Positions 20,293 to 30,475 of a stretch of DNA of 64,000 bases are shown here, in pieces. A model generated the notes under the pieces. That model was not told the DNA's origin. It searched no databases and worked only from the letters and a program-made list of their open reading frames with translations. Position 1 is the stretch's first letter; each line of letters starts with the position of its first letter. The translations under genes and the position numbers were made by a program. Source of the stretch: Photobacterium sp. GJ3 (lineage in GTDB: Bacteria > Pseudomonadota > Gammaproteobacteria > Enterobacterales > Vibrionaceae); NCBI RefSeq assembly GCF_018199995.1, contig NZ_CP073578.1, forward strand, positions 2,480,001-2,544,000, written 5' to 3'.

Positions 20293-20928
20293 ATGACCCA
20301 ACCGCTTGCCTACCGGATACTGATTGTGGATGACCATCCGCTGATGCGCCGGGGTCTCAGCCAGTTGCTTTCACTGGAACCCGACTTTACTCTGATCGGG
20401 GAAGCCAGCCAGGGCTATCAGGCTTTGGATCTTGCTGCAGCAGACGACCCGGACCTGATCCTGCTCGATCTGAATATGAAAGGGTTGTCTGGGCTGGATA
20501 CGCTCCGGGCTTTGCGAGAACAGAACTGCCAGGCACTGGTCGTCATTCTCACCGTCTCCGACAATCCCAGTGATATCCGGGCACTCCTGAACGCTGGTGC
20601 CGACGGGTACCTGCTCAAAGATACAGAACCAGAGCAGTTACTGGCATTGCTGCGTCAGGCACTGAACGGCCAACAGGTGTTCAGTGAACAGATCAGCCAG
20701 ATTCTGGCTGAAGAACTATCGGCGCCGGATCCGCTGCATGAACTGACCGCCAGAGAAACGGAGATTCTCCAGCTGGTGGCTCAGGGCAAGCGGAATAAAG
20801 ATATTGCCAGCCAGCTTTACATCTCCGAAGCCACCGTCAAAGTCCATATCAAAAGTCTGCTTAAAAAGCTGGGGGCTGGTTCCCGCACGGCAGCCACCGT
20901 CATTTATCTGCAGGCACAGGACAGATAA
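20293..20928 (+). CDS. narP: Nitrate/nitrite response regulator NarP
   Basis: Response regulator of 211 residues with a receiver domain (acidic pocket VDDHP, phosphorylated aspartate near D59 in LLDLNMKG) and a C-terminal LuxR-type helix-turn-helix (LTARETEILQLVAQGKRNKD, then IASQLYISEATVKVHIKSL). It starts five bases after narQ with AGGATAA as ribosome-binding site. It is named NarP instead of NarL because the nearby operator is of 7-2-7 type and the neighbour is nap; sequence alone does not separate them fully. A modest hairpin follows. Confidence 0.9.
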   Translation: MTQPLAYRILIVDDHPLMRRGLSQLLSLEPDFTLIGEASQGYQALDLAAADDPDLILLDLNMKGLSGLDTLRALREQNCQALVVILTVSDNPSDIRALLNAGADGYLLKDTEPEQLLALLRQALNGQQVFSEQISQILAEELSAPDPLHELTARETEILQLVAQGKRNKDIASQLYISEATVKVHIKSLLKKLGAGSRTAATVIYLQAQDR

Positions 20929-20956
20929 TCTCCACCGCGTCCCTGAATCCGCCCGG

Positions 20957-20984
20957 AACAGGCTTTGCCATTGCGAAGCCTGTT
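20957..20984 (+). terminator. Hairpin after narP, weak terminator candidate
   Basis: A 9-bp stem AACAGGCTT / AAGCCTGTT with a 10-base loop starts 28 bases after the stop. It is not followed by a T-run. Confidence 0.4.
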
Positions 20985-21043
20985 GATTCCCGTTATAAAA
21001 GGGGCTGTTATTTCCATTCAGCCAAATAAATACGGGTTAGATT

Positions 21044-21391
21044 ATGAGCACCATTGCCTACGGTATTAAAAACTGCGACACCATCAAGAAAATGAAAAAA
21101 TGGCTGGATGCTCAGGGCATCGATTACCGCTTTCATGACTACCGCGCTGATGGTCTGGACCCAGGCCTGCTGGAAACCTTTGAAGCAGCACTCGGCTGGG
21201 AAGCTATGCTCAACAAACGCGGCACCACGTTTCGCCAACTGAGCGATGAACAAAAAAACAATCTGAACCGCGACAATGCACTGGCACTGATGCTGGAACA
21301 TCCGGCGATGATCAAGCGTCCCCTGCTGGTCCACAACAACACCTATCACCTGGGCTTTAAACCTGAACAATATCAGGGCATTTTTGCCTGA
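21044..21391 (+). CDS. yffB: ArsC-family (Spx/arsenate reductase-like) protein YffB
   Basis: A 115-residue thioredoxin-fold protein of the ArsC/Spx/MgsR family. The N-terminal [15 protein letters not shown] motif has a single cysteine where glutaredoxin-like ArsC proteins carry the active cysteine. YffB stands immediately before dapE in E. coli and here, 50 bases apart. Its physiological role is not established; arsenate reduction is doubtful because related YffB proteins are thought to act on glutathione or other thiols. Confidence 0.9.
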   Translation: MSTIAYGIKNCDTIKKMKKWLDAQGIDYRFHDYRADGLDPGLLETFEAALGWEAMLNKRGTTFRQLSDEQKNNLNRDNALALMLEHPAMIKRPLLVHNNTYHLGFKPEQYQGIFA

Positions 21392-21441
21392 GCCCGAATT
21401 TTTTATTTCCCAAACATTTACGAATCAAGAAGGAAACACGG

Positions 21442-22575
21442 ATGTCAGACAGCCCCGTTCTTGCCCTGGCCAAAGACCTGATCAGCCGCCCGTCAGTCAC
21501 CCCTGAAGATGCCGGCTGTCAGGAGTTGATGATCAACCGACTGGAAAAGCTGGGCTTCAAGATTGAGCCCATGGTATTTGAAGATACCACCAATCTCTGG
21601 GCTCGCCGGGGCACTGAAGCCCCGCTGTTTGTGTTTGCAGGTCATACCGATGTGGTTCCGGCGGGCCCTGCGGCCCAATGGCATACACCACCGTTTGAAC
21701 CGACGGTCATTGACGGTTACCTTCATGGCCGCGGTGCTGCCGATATGAAAGGCTCTCTGGCGTGCATGGTGGTTGCGATTGAACGTTATCTGGCAGAGCA
21801 TCCGGACCACAAAGGTTCGATTGCACTGTTGATCACCTCCGATGAAGAAGGGCCTTTCATTAACGGTACCACCCGCGTGATTGATGCACTGGAAGCCAGA
21901 CATGAAAAAATCGATATGTGTATTGTGGGCGAACCCTCCAGTACCCATGAAGTGGGCGATGTGGTGAAAAACGGCCGCCGTGGTTCCATCACCGGGGACT
22001 TAGTGGTCAAAGGCGTTCAGGGCCATGTTGCCTACCCGCATCTGGCAGATAACCCGGTTCATAATGCCATGCCAGCGCTGGCCGAACTGGCCGCAACAAC
22101 CTGGGACAACGGCAATGAATACTTCCCGCCAACCAGCTTTCAGATCGCGAACGTCGCGGCTGGCACCGGTGCTTCAAACGTCATTCCGGGAGAGTTTGAA
22201 GTCCAGTTCAACTTCCGTTTCAGTACCGAGCTGACGGATGAAGACATCAAACGCAAAGTGCACTCCGTACTGGATGCTCATGGTCTGTCCTACGACCTGA
22301 AATGGACCTTCAGCGGTCATCCGTTCCTGACCGATGAAGGTACCCTGCTGGAAGCCGTTGTCAGCGCGATTGAGGAAGTGAACCATCGTCGCCCTGAACT
22401 GCTCACAACCGGTGGAACCTCAGATGGTCGTTTCATTGCCCGTACCGGCGCACAGGTGGTCGAACTAGGGCCGGTGAATGCCACCATTCACAAGGTGAAC
22501 GAATGTGTGAAAATCGCCGATCTGGAAAAGCTGACCGACATGTATCAGAAAGTTCTGGAAAAAGCACTGGTATGA
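21442..22575 (+). CDS. dapE: N-succinyl-L,L-diaminopimelate desuccinylase
   Basis: Zinc metallopeptidase-fold enzyme of the lysine and peptidoglycan-precursor pathway; it cleaves N-succinyl-LL-DAP to LL-DAP and succinate. 377 residues (E. coli 375). Metal ligands are in [31 protein letters not shown], and the terminal [10 protein letters not shown] histidine. AGAAGGAAA precedes the ATG. The next gene starts inside its stop codon (ATGA), so the M15 peptidase is translationally coupled. Confidence 0.97.
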   Translation: MSDSPVLALAKDLISRPSVTPEDAGCQELMINRLEKLGFKIEPMVFEDTTNLWARRGTEAPLFVFAGHTDVVPAGPAAQWHTPPFEPTVIDGYLHGRGAADMKGSLACMVVAIERYLAEHPDHKGSIALLITSDEEGPFINGTTRVIDALEARHEKIDMCIVGEPSSTHEVGDVVKNGRRGSITGDLVVKGVQGHVAYPHLADNPVHNAMPALAELAATTWDNGNEYFPPTSFQIANVAAGTGASNVIPGEFEVQFNFRFSTELTDEDIKRKVHSVLDAHGLSYDLKWTFSGHPFLTDEGTLLEAVVSAIEEVNHRRPELLTTGGTSDGRFIARTGAQVVELGPVNATIHKVNECVKIADLEKLTDMYQKVLEKALV

Positions 22576-23261
22576 AGCACCTTGAACACCCGTTAACACT
22601 GGCGCAGCTCACCGGGCAAGACGAAAGTCATCTGTGTGACTATCAGGGAAAACAGATTCACCAGGGTGTTCAGGACGCACTGGCCGCGCTGCAACAGGCG
22701 GCCAGTGAGGCGGGCTTCGAACTGACACTGGCCAGCGCTTTCCGCTCCTTTGATCGCCAGATGCTGATCTGGAACAACAAGTTTCAGGGATTGCGTCCGA
22801 TTCTGGACAGCAACAGCCAGCCGATGGATCCGGACAGCCTGTCGGATGAAGCCAAAATCCATGCGATTTTACGCTGGTCCGCCCTGCCCGGTGCCAGCCG
22901 CCACCACTGGGGAACAGATATTGATGTGTACGCTGCCAATTGTCTGCCCGAGGGAGAAAAGCTTCAGCTCGAACCCTGGGAATATGAAGGGGATGCTCAT
23001 CAGGCCAGTTTCAATCAGTGGCTGTCCGCCAATATGGCGCGGTACGGCTTTTACCGACCTTATGCCGTTGATCTGGGCGGTGTTGCCGTAGAACCCTGGC
23101 ATATCAGCTATTTTCCGATCAGCGAAGTCCTCCGCGCGCAGTGTACGCCAAGCCAGCTTGCCACAGTGATCCGTCAACAACCTGTTGCAGGAAAATCGCA
23201 AATTCTGGCAAACCTTGATACGCTTTACAGTAAGTACATCAACAACATCAGTGAGGTCTGA
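22572..23261 (+). CDS. M15 family (VanY/DD-carboxypeptidase-like) metallopeptidase
   Basis: A 229-residue zinc peptidase. The VanY core is visible: an N-terminal [15 protein letters not shown] segment, the metal motif [13 protein letters not shown] (His and Asp ligands) and the third ligand in VEPWHISYF. There is no signal peptide, so it is cytoplasmic or exported by an unknown route. The start at 22572 overlaps the dapE stop. The probable substrates are peptidoglycan stem peptides, which is a family inference; pairing with dapE fits cell-wall metabolism. Confidence 0.88.
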   Translation: MKHLEHPLTLAQLTGQDESHLCDYQGKQIHQGVQDALAALQQAASEAGFELTLASAFRSFDRQMLIWNNKFQGLRPILDSNSQPMDPDSLSDEAKIHAILRWSALPGASRHHWGTDIDVYAANCLPEGEKLQLEPWEYEGDAHQASFNQWLSANMARYGFYRPYAVDLGGVAVEPWHISYFPISEVLRAQCTPSQLATVIRQQPVAGKSQILANLDTLYSKYINNISEV

Positions 23262-23262
23262 T

Positions 23263-23478
23263 ATGGAATGGCTACTCAACCCCTGGGTCATCACCATCAT
23301 CGTGGTCAGTGTCGTGGTCAGTAATATTGCCGCCATCAAGTACACGGCCAATATGAAATTCGGCCCGCACGACAAAACCAAAGAACTGCTGCGCAAACAA
23401 CGCCAGGTCGAGAATATGTCGAAGCATTATCCGACCGATGACACCAAGGACGACGCTGCACAGACCGATAAAAAATAA
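23263..23478 (+). CDS. DUF2897 family small membrane protein
   Basis: A 71-residue protein starting MEWLLNPWVITIIVVSVVVS, with one N-terminal transmembrane helix (about 6-27), a conserved NIAAIKYTANMKFG segment and a hydrophilic C-terminal tail. It begins one base after the previous stop, the last gene of the yffB-dapE cluster and the positional counterpart of E. coli ypfN. Function unknown. A Met 26 codons upstream lies inside the peptidase gene and is rejected. Confidence 0.8.
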   Translation: MEWLLNPWVITIIVVSVVVSNIAAIKYTANMKFGPHDKTKELLRKQRQVENMSKHYPTDDTKDDAAQTDKK

Positions 23479-23507
23479 CCGGCGCCTGAAATCAGACACC
23501 GGTTATT
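23474..23507. terminator. Convergent terminator between the dapE cluster and proA
   Basis: Stem AATAACCGG / CCGGTTATT, with an inner CTGA/TCAG pairing, overlaps the DUF2897 stop codon and stands between two convergent operons. Confidence 0.75.
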
Positions 23508-23542
23508 GTCGTCACGTCAGCGATGGCTTCAGTTGCCAGCCT

Positions 23543-24799
23543 TCAGCTGCGGCATAAATAGTCCGCCTGACCAACCCACTTGTAGCTGGTCAGCTCTTCC
23601 AGCCCCATCGGGCCGCGCGCATGCAGCTTCTGCGTCGATACCGCCACTTCCGCACCCAGACCAAACTGAGCACCATCGGTAAAGCGGGTGGAAGCATTCA
23701 CATACACCGCTGCCGATCCTGCTGCATTAATAAAACGCTCAGCAGACATCAAATCATTGGTCAGGATTGCATCTGAGTGACTGGCATTGTGATCCTGCAT
23801 ATGCTGTATTGCCGCACCCAGATCCGGCACAATTTTCACACCCAGCGTATAACTCAGCCATTCCGTATCAAAATCACCCGCCTCAGCCGCACGCAATTGT
23901 GCAGCCTTACCCTGAAGCATTGGCAGCGCCTCACCTTCGGCCACCAGCATCACCTGATTCTGATTCATCCGCTCGGCCAGCTGAGGCAGGAATTCGGCCG
24001 CCACGGCCTGATGAACCAGCAGCGTATCCAGTGCATTACAGGCCGAAGGACGCTGAACTTTTGAATTTTCAACCACGTCCAGTGCCCGGACTAAATCGGC
24101 AGACTGATCAACATACACATGGCTGATCCCAAATCCACCGATAATGACAGGAATGGTGCTTTTTTCCTTACACATCTGATGCAAACCCGCACCACCCCGA
24201 GGAATGATCATATCCACGTACTGATCCAGAGTCAGCAGCTCGGACACCAGTTCCCGGTCCGGTTTAGCAATGTACTGAACCGAATCAGCAGGCAATCCTG
24301 CTTTTTCCAACGCCTGCTGAATGACCTGAACCAGCACCATATTGGAGTGAAATGTTTCACGGCCGCCACGCAGAATACTGGCGTTCCCGGTTTTCAGACA
24401 CAGAGCAGCAATATCAATGGTGACATTCGGACGGGCTTCATAAATCACCCCGACCACGCCCAACGGCACTCGCCGACGGCTCAGGCGCATGCCATTTTCC
24501 AGCACACGTGAGTCCAGTTCAGCACCGACCGGATCAGGTAGTCCAATGACATGACGAACATCACTGGCAATGGCAGCCAGACGCGATTCATTCAGCATCA
24601 GACGATCCAGCAGCGCTTCCGTCATTCCGCTTTCACGGGCTGCGGCCAGATCGGTCTCGTTGGCCTTCAGAATCTCATCCTGACGCGCTTCCAGTTCATC
24701 GGCAATAAAAGCCAGCGCCTGATTTTTCTGTGCGGTCGCGGTTGTCGCCAGTGTAAAAGCCGCCTGCTTGGCGGCCTTTCCCATGGATTGCATTTCCAC
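23543..24799 (-). CDS. proA: Gamma-glutamyl phosphate reductase ProA
   Basis: NADPH-dependent second enzyme of proline biosynthesis, 418 residues, aldehyde-dehydrogenase fold. The catalytic cysteine lies in [15 protein letters not shown]; the [14 protein letters not shown] and GNASILRGG motifs are typical. The start may be GTG at 24799 (AAGGGG six bases upstream) or the ATG two codons later (24793); both give the same core. It lies 32 bases after proB in the same operon. Confidence 0.96.
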   Translation of the reverse strand: MEMQSMGKAAKQAAFTLATTATAQKNQALAFIADELEARQDEILKANETDLAAARESGMTEALLDRLMLNESRLAAIASDVRHVIGLPDPVGAELDSRVLENGMRLSRRRVPLGVVGVIYEARPNVTIDIAALCLKTGNASILRGGRETFHSNMVLVQVIQQALEKAGLPADSVQYIAKPDRELVSELLTLDQYVDMIIPRGGAGLHQMCKEKSTIPVIIGGFGISHVYVDQSADLVRALDVVENSKVQRPSACNALDTLLVHQAVAAEFLPQLAERMNQNQVMLVAEGEALPMLQGKAAQLRAAEAGDFDTEWLSYTLGVKIVPDLGAAIQHMQDHNASHSDAILTNDLMSAERFINAAGSAAVYVNASTRFTDGAQFGLGAEVAVSTQKLHARGPMGLEELTSYKWVGQADYLCRS

Positions 24800-24831
24800 C
24801 CTGTTCCCCTTCTTACTTATTCGTTGATTGC

Positions 24832-25992
24832 TTAGATCAGTACCAGATCATCCCGGTGGACGGCAACCGGTCCGTACTCATAGCCCAGCACTTTATGAAT
24901 ATCCTGACTGTGCTTGCCCGCAATTTTTGACATATCCTGGCTGGAATACCGGCTGATCCCCCGCGCCAGCAAGATCCCGTCGGTGCTGTAAATCCGGGCG
25001 ACTTCACCCCGTTCAAACTCACCTTTCACCGCAGTAATCCCTTTCGCCAGCAAGCTGCTGCCCCGCTGAGTGACGGCAGTCGCCGCTCCCGCATCCACAA
25101 TAATATCGCCTGCGGGTGGCGGTCCTGCCAGGATCCAGCGTTTACGGCTTTCTAAAGGCGATTCCAATGGCAGGAACCGGGTTCCCACCTGTTCACCTTT
25201 CACAATACCAGCCACAACTTCCGGTCGGCTGCCTGCGGCAATAATCACTTCAATGCCAGCGCGACGTGCGACATCGGCTGCCTGAAGCTTGGTCGCCATG
25301 CCACCAGTACCCAAACCACCGACACTGCCCCCTGCCAGCTTGCGCAGGGTCTCGTCAATCGTGTGTACTTCGCGGATCAGTTCCGCATCTGGGTTGCTTC
25401 TCGGATCTGCAGTAAACAGTCCTGGCTGGTCAGTCAGCAACAAGAGTTTGTCTGCACCGGCCAGAATCCCAACCAGTGCCGATAAATTATCATTATCGCC
25501 CACTTTGATTTCAGTGGTCGCGACAGCATCGTTCTCGTTCACCACAGGAATAATGCCGTGCTCCAGCAAAGCCAGCAGCATATCTCGTGCGTTGAGGTAA
25601 CGTTCCCGATCGTTCAGATCAGCCCGGGTCAGCAGCATCTGGCCGACATGCAAACCGTAAATACTGAAGAGCTGTTCCCATTCCTGAATCAGACGACTCT
25701 GGCCCACAGCCGCCAGCAGCTGCTTGCTGGCCATGGTTTTTGGTAATTCCGGATAGCCCAAATGCTCCCGGCCGGCAGCAATGGCACCCGAGGTCACAAT
25801 AATGACCTGATGACCCTGCTGGCGTAAATGGGCACACTGGCGGACCAGTTCAACCATATGGGCGCGATCAAGCTTGAGCGTACCGCCGGTCAGAACACTG
25901 GTGCCCAGTTTCACCACGATCGTCTGTGATGCAACGTTTGCTGTCTGATGAGCGCTTTGCTCACCTGCGTGTGTTTTGTGATGATCAGCCAT
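24832..25992 (-). CDS. proB: Glutamate 5-kinase ProB
   Basis: First enzyme of proline biosynthesis, feedback-inhibited by proline. 386 residues, against 367 in E. coli: the kinase core begins [14 protein letters not shown] only at residue 24, so there is an unusual His/Gln/Ala-rich N-terminal extension. No ribosome-binding site is visible before the ATG at 25992, and no other in-frame ATG lies near the core, so the true start is uncertain. The amino-acid kinase domain ([15 protein letters not shown]) is followed by a C-terminal PUA domain (about 295-380). Confidence 0.94.
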   Translation of the reverse strand: MADHHKTHAGEQSAHQTANVASQTIVVKLGTSVLTGGTLKLDRAHMVELVRQCAHLRQQGHQVIIVTSGAIAAGREHLGYPELPKTMASKQLLAAVGQSRLIQEWEQLFSIYGLHVGQMLLTRADLNDRERYLNARDMLLALLEHGIIPVVNENDAVATTEIKVGDNDNLSALVGILAGADKLLLLTDQPGLFTADPRSNPDAELIREVHTIDETLRKLAGGSVGGLGTGGMATKLQAADVARRAGIEVIIAAGSRPEVVAGIVKGEQVGTRFLPLESPLESRKRWILAGPPPAGDIIVDAGAATAVTQRGSSLLAKGITAVKGEFERGEVARIYSTDGILLARGISRYSSQDMSKIAGKHSQDIHKVLGYEYGPVAVHRDDLVLI

Positions 25993-26056
25993 GAAAAAAA
26001 TAATGGATGCGGAAGAATGGCAATTGTTTTATCAACCCCAATGATAAAGCACAAGA

Positions 26057-26082
26057 AAAATGCGCCTGAGACGGCGCATTTT
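26057..26082 (-). terminator. Terminator of crl
   Basis: Stem AAAATGCGCC / GGCGCATTTT with loop TGAGAC, 28 bases past the crl stop, followed on the minus strand by TTTTCTTG. Confidence 0.88.
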
Positions 26083-26109
26083 CTGGTTTTTCAGGGTTTC
26101 GCTCTGTCC

Positions 26110-26514
26110 TCAGGCTGAAACGGACAAAGTTGGCTCTGAAAGATCGGGGGCAGGATGAATGGCAAGCTCATATTCCTGTTCTAACAAGGTGCAGAGCTTT
26201 TTGTAGAAATCTTCCAGCGTCTGATGAACCGGTTCCTGGTGCTTGGCCGGTACTTTTTCTTCCTTCCAGTCACCATGCAGATCAAAACGGCCAAACCGGT
26301 AACTGTACTGAAAACCAGTCTCAATTTGTGTCAGTTCCAGCCACCAACCCCAGAACTCTCGCTCTTCGGGTTCTTTCTTGGCATTGATACAACTTGCCAG
26401 ACAATCAAAGAAAAAGTGCCCTTCAGAGGACTGCTGCTGGCGAAGATAAGGGCCAAGCGCAGTCAGTTTGGTCATCAGGCGGCCATGAGGAGGAAAAGTG
26501 ACTTGTGTTGGCAT
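26110..26514 (-). CDS. crl: Sigma-S factor-binding protein Crl
   Basis: Assembly factor that helps sigma-S bind RNA polymerase core. 134 residues from the ATG at 26514 (E. coli 133), preceded by AAGGA; the frame is open 32 codons farther upstream, but that extension is not expected in the family. Conserved blocks are RLMTKLTALGPYLR, FFFDCLASCINAK and REFWGWWLELTQ. The C-terminal tail is acidic. It is the neighbour of frsA and gpt, the same crl-frsA-gpt order as in E. coli and Vibrio. Confidence 0.93.
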   Translation of the reverse strand: MPTQVTFPPHGRLMTKLTALGPYLRQQQSSEGHFFFDCLASCINAKKEPEEREFWGWWLELTQIETGFQYSYRFGRFDLHGDWKEEKVPAKHQEPVHQTLEDFYKKLCTLLEQEYELAIHPAPDLSEPTLSVSA

Positions 26515-26666
26515 AACATGTCCATCCTTAGTCAGGTGTTCAACAAAAGCGCAATGTTCTGAGTCAGTTACCTCAGAATGTTCCCGTGTTGCTGTATCCA
26601 TTAAACGCACAAGGCTGTATAAATGGCAACATTTTATTTACATCCTCTGACCAGTCGGCCCCCGGG

Positions 26667-27923
26667 TTACAATTTCTCTTTCAGCCAGGCAACGACATCC
26701 TGCATCGCGCGATGGTATCCGTCATGAATCGGGGCAGCAGGCAGACTGATTGCCTTTCCGCCCCGGCTGGACAGCGCGATGAGCTGATTGTCCGTTTCCG
26801 GGCAAACCGGATCATCTTTCAGATTGATAGCCAGCATTGGAATATCCACTTTACGGCGTCCCAGCAGCCCCTGCTGTTTCAATGACCATGCCGTCATGTG
26901 CGAGATCAGGCTGGCTTTTGAAACGCCATTCTTGCCCATCCGGGAAGCAAACATGTCGAGATACATCCGTGGCATGCTGTTCAGCAGTTTTGGCTGCGCG
27001 AGGAAGCCATGAATAATGCCGCCCAGGCTGATACAGGTTTTCAGGCGGTTGGGTTCCACAAACCCCAGACGAATGGCCGCGTTGCCACCAAAACGAATCC
27101 CCAGCATACCCACCCGATGGTGGTCGACCCAAGGCACATCCCGAAGCTGTTGCACCAGCGCCTGATGGAGCCGGCTGGTATCTTCCGTCAGTGTCCAGGC
27201 GGCACTGTGACCCACCGACGGCATATCCAGCGTGATCATCGCGAAACCTGCCGGGCCTAAGTAATGCTCATAGAGCGGCCACAGTTCCGTCTGCAGCGTA
27301 TCCAGACCACCACTGACGACCACCGTCGGCAGCAAAACATCAGTCCGGGGCAAATGAATAAAAGCCTGAAAGGTTTTGCCCTGATAGGACACATCAATGG
27401 TTTTCACCTGATGGGGCATGAGTTCAGTTGCGTCTTTATATGTCACTGTGGCCTGCAGCTCTGCCTGTGCGGCCAGTTCATCCCCTTTTAAATGCGGGTA
27501 TGCCGCAATGCCGTAGTGTGTACTGGCTTTCAGCAACATCTCGGCAGCTTGTGCTTTTTCGCCCTTATCCAGCAATTCTCGGCTCTTGCGCTGATATTGA
27601 CTGCCCAGTTGCGACCACTCATACACCCAGTTACCCGGCTTATAACCGATCACCGTATCTAACAGTTCATCCTGGGTTCGTTTGGCTGTGGAGCCCGCAA
27701 TGCGCGAGAACACGGCTTCCATCTCAATCGGATCCACGCCCTGCCAGATCCACTGCGGCCGTCGCAGCACCCGATACCAACCCGAGACACTGTCGCCATC
27801 CAACGCATTGTGCATCTCATTGGCAGCCACATGCGCCAGCTTCACCAGGCTGGAGGTTTCTTTTGTGGTTTGACGCGGGGCAAACAGTTTTTCAGACAGA
27901 TTGACCTTGGAAGGCTCAGACAC
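26667..27923 (-). CDS. frsA: FrsA (YafA) alpha/beta-hydrolase-like protein
   Basis: A 418-residue protein with an N-terminal helical region and a C-terminal alpha/beta-hydrolase fold. Known in E. coli as the 'fermentation-respiration switch' protein that binds EIIA(Glc); a cofactor-independent pyruvate decarboxylase activity was reported for the V. vulnificus protein and later disputed. The usual serine-hydrolase elbow is replaced by GIRFGGNAA, with Arg in place of the nucleophilic Ser, as in other FrsA proteins. It lies between crl and gpt. The crr gene for its known partner is also in this window. Confidence 0.94.
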   Translation of the reverse strand: MSEPSKVNLSEKLFAPRQTTKETSSLVKLAHVAANEMHNALDGDSVSGWYRVLRRPQWIWQGVDPIEMEAVFSRIAGSTAKRTQDELLDTVIGYKPGNWVYEWSQLGSQYQRKSRELLDKGEKAQAAEMLLKASTHYGIAAYPHLKGDELAAQAELQATVTYKDATELMPHQVKTIDVSYQGKTFQAFIHLPRTDVLLPTVVVSGGLDTLQTELWPLYEHYLGPAGFAMITLDMPSVGHSAAWTLTEDTSRLHQALVQQLRDVPWVDHHRVGMLGIRFGGNAAIRLGFVEPNRLKTCISLGGIIHGFLAQPKLLNSMPRMYLDMFASRMGKNGVSKASLISHMTAWSLKQQGLLGRRKVDIPMLAINLKDDPVCPETDNQLIALSSRGGKAISLPAAPIHDGYHRAMQDVVAWLKEKL

Positions 27924-28020
27924 AATTCACTCCTGCACATTGAAAATCCAAAAGGTTATCCAATCGATAACCTGCTTCTTGTTTCATTGTATATGGTAAT
28001 CCCCACAAACATAAGGCACA

Positions 28021-28045
28021 AAAAAAGGGCCTTTCGGCCCCTTTT
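28021..28045 (-). terminator. Terminator of gpt
   Basis: Stem AAAAGGGCC / GGCCCCTTTT (one bulge), loop TTTC, followed on the minus strand by a T-run. Confidence 0.75.
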
Positions 28046-28070
28046 CGATTTCAGATGTGTTCGGATGGCA

Positions 28071-28529
28071 TTACTGCTTTGAGATTGGATCGACATAAGT
28101 CACAGCCATATCCCATGGCTGCTCGATCCAAGTGTCTTGCTCAATATCAACCACATAATCATCAACCAGATGCTGACCCGCAGGCTTGGCGCACACGGTA
28201 ACAAACTTCGCTTTCGGGTACATCGCACGGATCATTTCAGCAGTGCCGCCGGTATCGACCAGATCGTCCACAACCAGGAAGCCTTCACCGTCGCCTTCTG
28301 CTTTTTTCAGCACTTTCATTTCACGCTGATGATCATGGTCATAGCTGGAGATACAGACGGTATCAACATGACGAATGCCCAGCTCACGGGCAAGAATAGC
28401 AGCCGGCACCAGACCGCCACGGCTCACGGCGATGATGCCTTGCCATTGATCCGCAGGCAACAGCTTTTCTGCCAGCTGGCGTGTGTAGCTCTGCATGTTA
28501 TCCCAGGTGATGACGAACTTCTTACTCAT
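28071..28529 (-). CDS. gpt: Xanthine (guanine) phosphoribosyltransferase
   Basis: Purine salvage enzyme of 152 residues that converts xanthine, guanine and hypoxanthine to nucleotides with PRPP; peripheral membrane association is known in E. coli. The PRPP-binding motif is [13 protein letters not shown], and the [11 protein letters not shown] loop precedes it. GAGGTTC lies upstream of the ATG. It follows the purine permease by 51 bases with no clear terminator, so an uptake-salvage operon is likely, driven from the PurR-box promoter upstream of the permease. Confidence 0.96.
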   Translation of the reverse strand: MSKKFVITWDNMQSYTRQLAEKLLPADQWQGIIAVSRGGLVPAAILARELGIRHVDTVCISSYDHDHQREMKVLKKAEGDGEGFLVVDDLVDTGGTAEMIRAMYPKAKFVTVCAKPAGQHLVDDYVVDIEQDTWIEQPWDMAVTYVDPISKQ

Positions 28530-28580
28530 ATCCGATGAACCTCTAAATCAGCGAACGAAAACGCTGGTCAATGAAACAAA

Positions 28581-29869
28581 TTATAAAAAGATGATTTTCG
28601 CTGCAAACAGCACGGCAATGATCCAGACGCTGATATTCACCTCACGTCCTTTGCCACTGAGCAACTTGATCGCAGCATAGCTGATAAAGCCCAGCGCGAT
28701 CCCTTCTGCAATGGAATATGTTAACGGCATCAGCAGGCAGACCACAACGACAGGCGCCGCTTCTGTTAAGTCACGCCAGTCAATGCTCACCAACCCTGAC
28801 ATCATCAGGATGGCAACGTAAAACAATGCGCCGGCCGTCGCGTAAGCAGGCACCATGCCCGCCAGCGGCGAGAAGAACAGTGCGAGCAGGAACAAAACCC
28901 CACAGTCACCGCAGTCAGACCGGTCCGGCCGCCTGCCGCAACACCGGCAACACTTTCCACATAAGACGTCGTGTTGGATGTTCCCAGCAGTGCGCCCACA
29001 GAGGTTGCGGTACTGTCTGCCAGCAACGCACGGCCCAGACGCGGCATCTTGCCGTCTTTGTCAACCATGCCAGCTTTGGTGGTTGCCCCCACCAGCGTCC
29101 CGGCGGTATCAAACAGATCCACAAACAGGAAAGCAAAGACGATAGACACCAGGCCGACATCCATGGCACCGCTGAAATCCAGCTGCATGAAGGTTGGCGC
29201 AAGACTTGGCGGCAAAGAAACAATGCCATGGTACTGGACGTCGCCAAACAAAATCCCCAGTGCCGTAATGATCAGAATGGCAATCAGAACCGCAGCTTTT
29301 AAACCGCGATGAACCAGCGCAATCGTCAGGATGAAGCCCAGCGCTGCCATGGCTGCAGGGAAACTGGTGAAGTCACCAACCTGAACCAGCGTTGCCGGGT
29401 TATCGACGACAATCCCCGCACTTTGCAAAGCAATGAATGCCAGGAACAACCCGATGCCCGCCGTGATGCCCGTCCTCAGCGAGAGTGGGATGGCATGAAT
29501 CAACCACTCGCGGACTTTCAGCAGACTGAGCACGATAAAACACAGGCCCGAGAAGAAGACCGCCGCCAGCGCCACCTGCCAGGTATGACCCATGCCCAAA
29601 ACAACGGAATAAGTGAAGAAAGCATTCAGCCCCATGCCCGGCGCCTGAGCAACCGGATAATTTGCCACTAAGCCCATCATGAAACAGCCGATCATCGCTG
29701 CCAGACAGGTTGCAACAAAAACGGCCCCTTTATCCATCCCTGTTGCCGCCAGCATCGACGGGTTCACAAAGATGATATAGGCCATCGTCAGGAACGTCGT
29801 CGCACCAGCCAGCATTTCGGTACGAACATTGGTCCCGTTTTCATTTAACTTAAACAGCTTCTCAAGCAT
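28581..29869 (-). pseudogene. NCS2 family purine permease, broken by a one-base deletion
   Basis: Minus-strand membrane transporter in two frames. The first, from the ATG at 29869, gives MLEKLFKLNENGTNVRTE and about ten hydrophobic segments with the NCS2 motifs QAPGMGLNAFF and DLFDTAGTLVGA, up to GLTAVTVG; it then changes to a cysteine-rich nonsense tail ending at 28805. The second frame picks up with LFLLALFFSPLAGMVPAYAT to the stop at 28581. One extra G in the coding-strand GGGGTTTT run (28896-28903) restores 429 residues and gives the family's VGVLFLL. A PurR-like box upstream and gpt downstream support a hypoxanthine/guanine or adenine substrate. Confidence 0.8.
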
Positions 29870-29933
29870 TGTTCTCAGGTCCTTGGAGAAAAGTGTCTGT
29901 TATCTGGGAAACGCCACCATTTATACCCTCTCG

Positions 29934-29949
29934 AAGTAAACGTTTGCGT
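29934..29949 (-). promoter_or_regulatory. PurR operator-like sequence
   Basis: On the minus strand ACGCAAACGTTTACTT matches the PurR box ACGCAAACGTTTTCGT at 14 of 16 positions, with the CAAACGTTT core intact. It lies 65-80 bases before the purine permease start. Purine repression of a permease-gpt operon follows directly. Confidence 0.75.
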
Positions 29950-30295
29950 TTCTGAATTTTTGGGGGGCGATTATAGGCCTCTCAGTGATAAATTTCCAGA
30001 CTTGCTCAAAATCCGCCTCAGAGAGGCAATTATGGACAAAAATCTCACGCAACAGAGATAAAAACACAATATTCAGAATAAAATCATAACCTTAACCACA
30101 CCCCGAAATTGTACTCTTTTTAATCAACCTGATTTTTAACCTGAAACGCAATCGCTTCAATCTGAAAAAATATTGCCTGTCTTTTCGGTTTCACTTAAAT
30201 GTAATCGTATACATCGATTTTTCATCAATCTCGCGATGAATCCACGGGTCGAAATCTTTTCACCCAGCTGGCCTCAAAATACAACGATAAAAAAA
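29950..30295. other. AT-rich gap upstream of the permease, no gene seen
   Basis: About 345 bases. Short open frames (one of 66 codons from 30173) overlap a perfect terminator stem and have no ribosome-binding site, so no gene is called. Confidence 0.5.
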
Positions 30296-30319
30296 ACGCC
30301 ACCCAGATCTGGGTGGCGT
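30296..30319 (-). terminator. Strong terminator of the small peptide transcript
   Basis: A 24-bp perfect palindrome (ACGCCACCCAGA / TCTGGGTGGCGT) is followed on the minus strand by T8. No other minus-strand gene lies within 10 kb upstream except the small peptide gene, so it defines the end of that unit. Confidence 0.88.
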
Positions 30320-30475
30320 CAAAACAAATCTCACTGGATTCAGCAGCAGTGGTTCCTGCAGCCAAACCCCTGATGAAGTCTTAAAAGTTCGGGGGAACTG
30401 AACTCATACCGCATTCGCGCTATGAGTGAATCTGGAGATAGGAATACACAAATTCAGGCGCAATGCCCGCAGCGC

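Noticed and set aside
28530-28580. PurR box in the permease-gpt gap
   Set aside because: AACGAAAACGCT matches only one half of the PurR consensus; the other half is missing.
30173-30373. 66-codon plus-strand frame upstream of the small peptide unit
   Set aside because: It runs across the perfect minus-strand terminator stem, has no ribosome-binding site and no protein-like composition.
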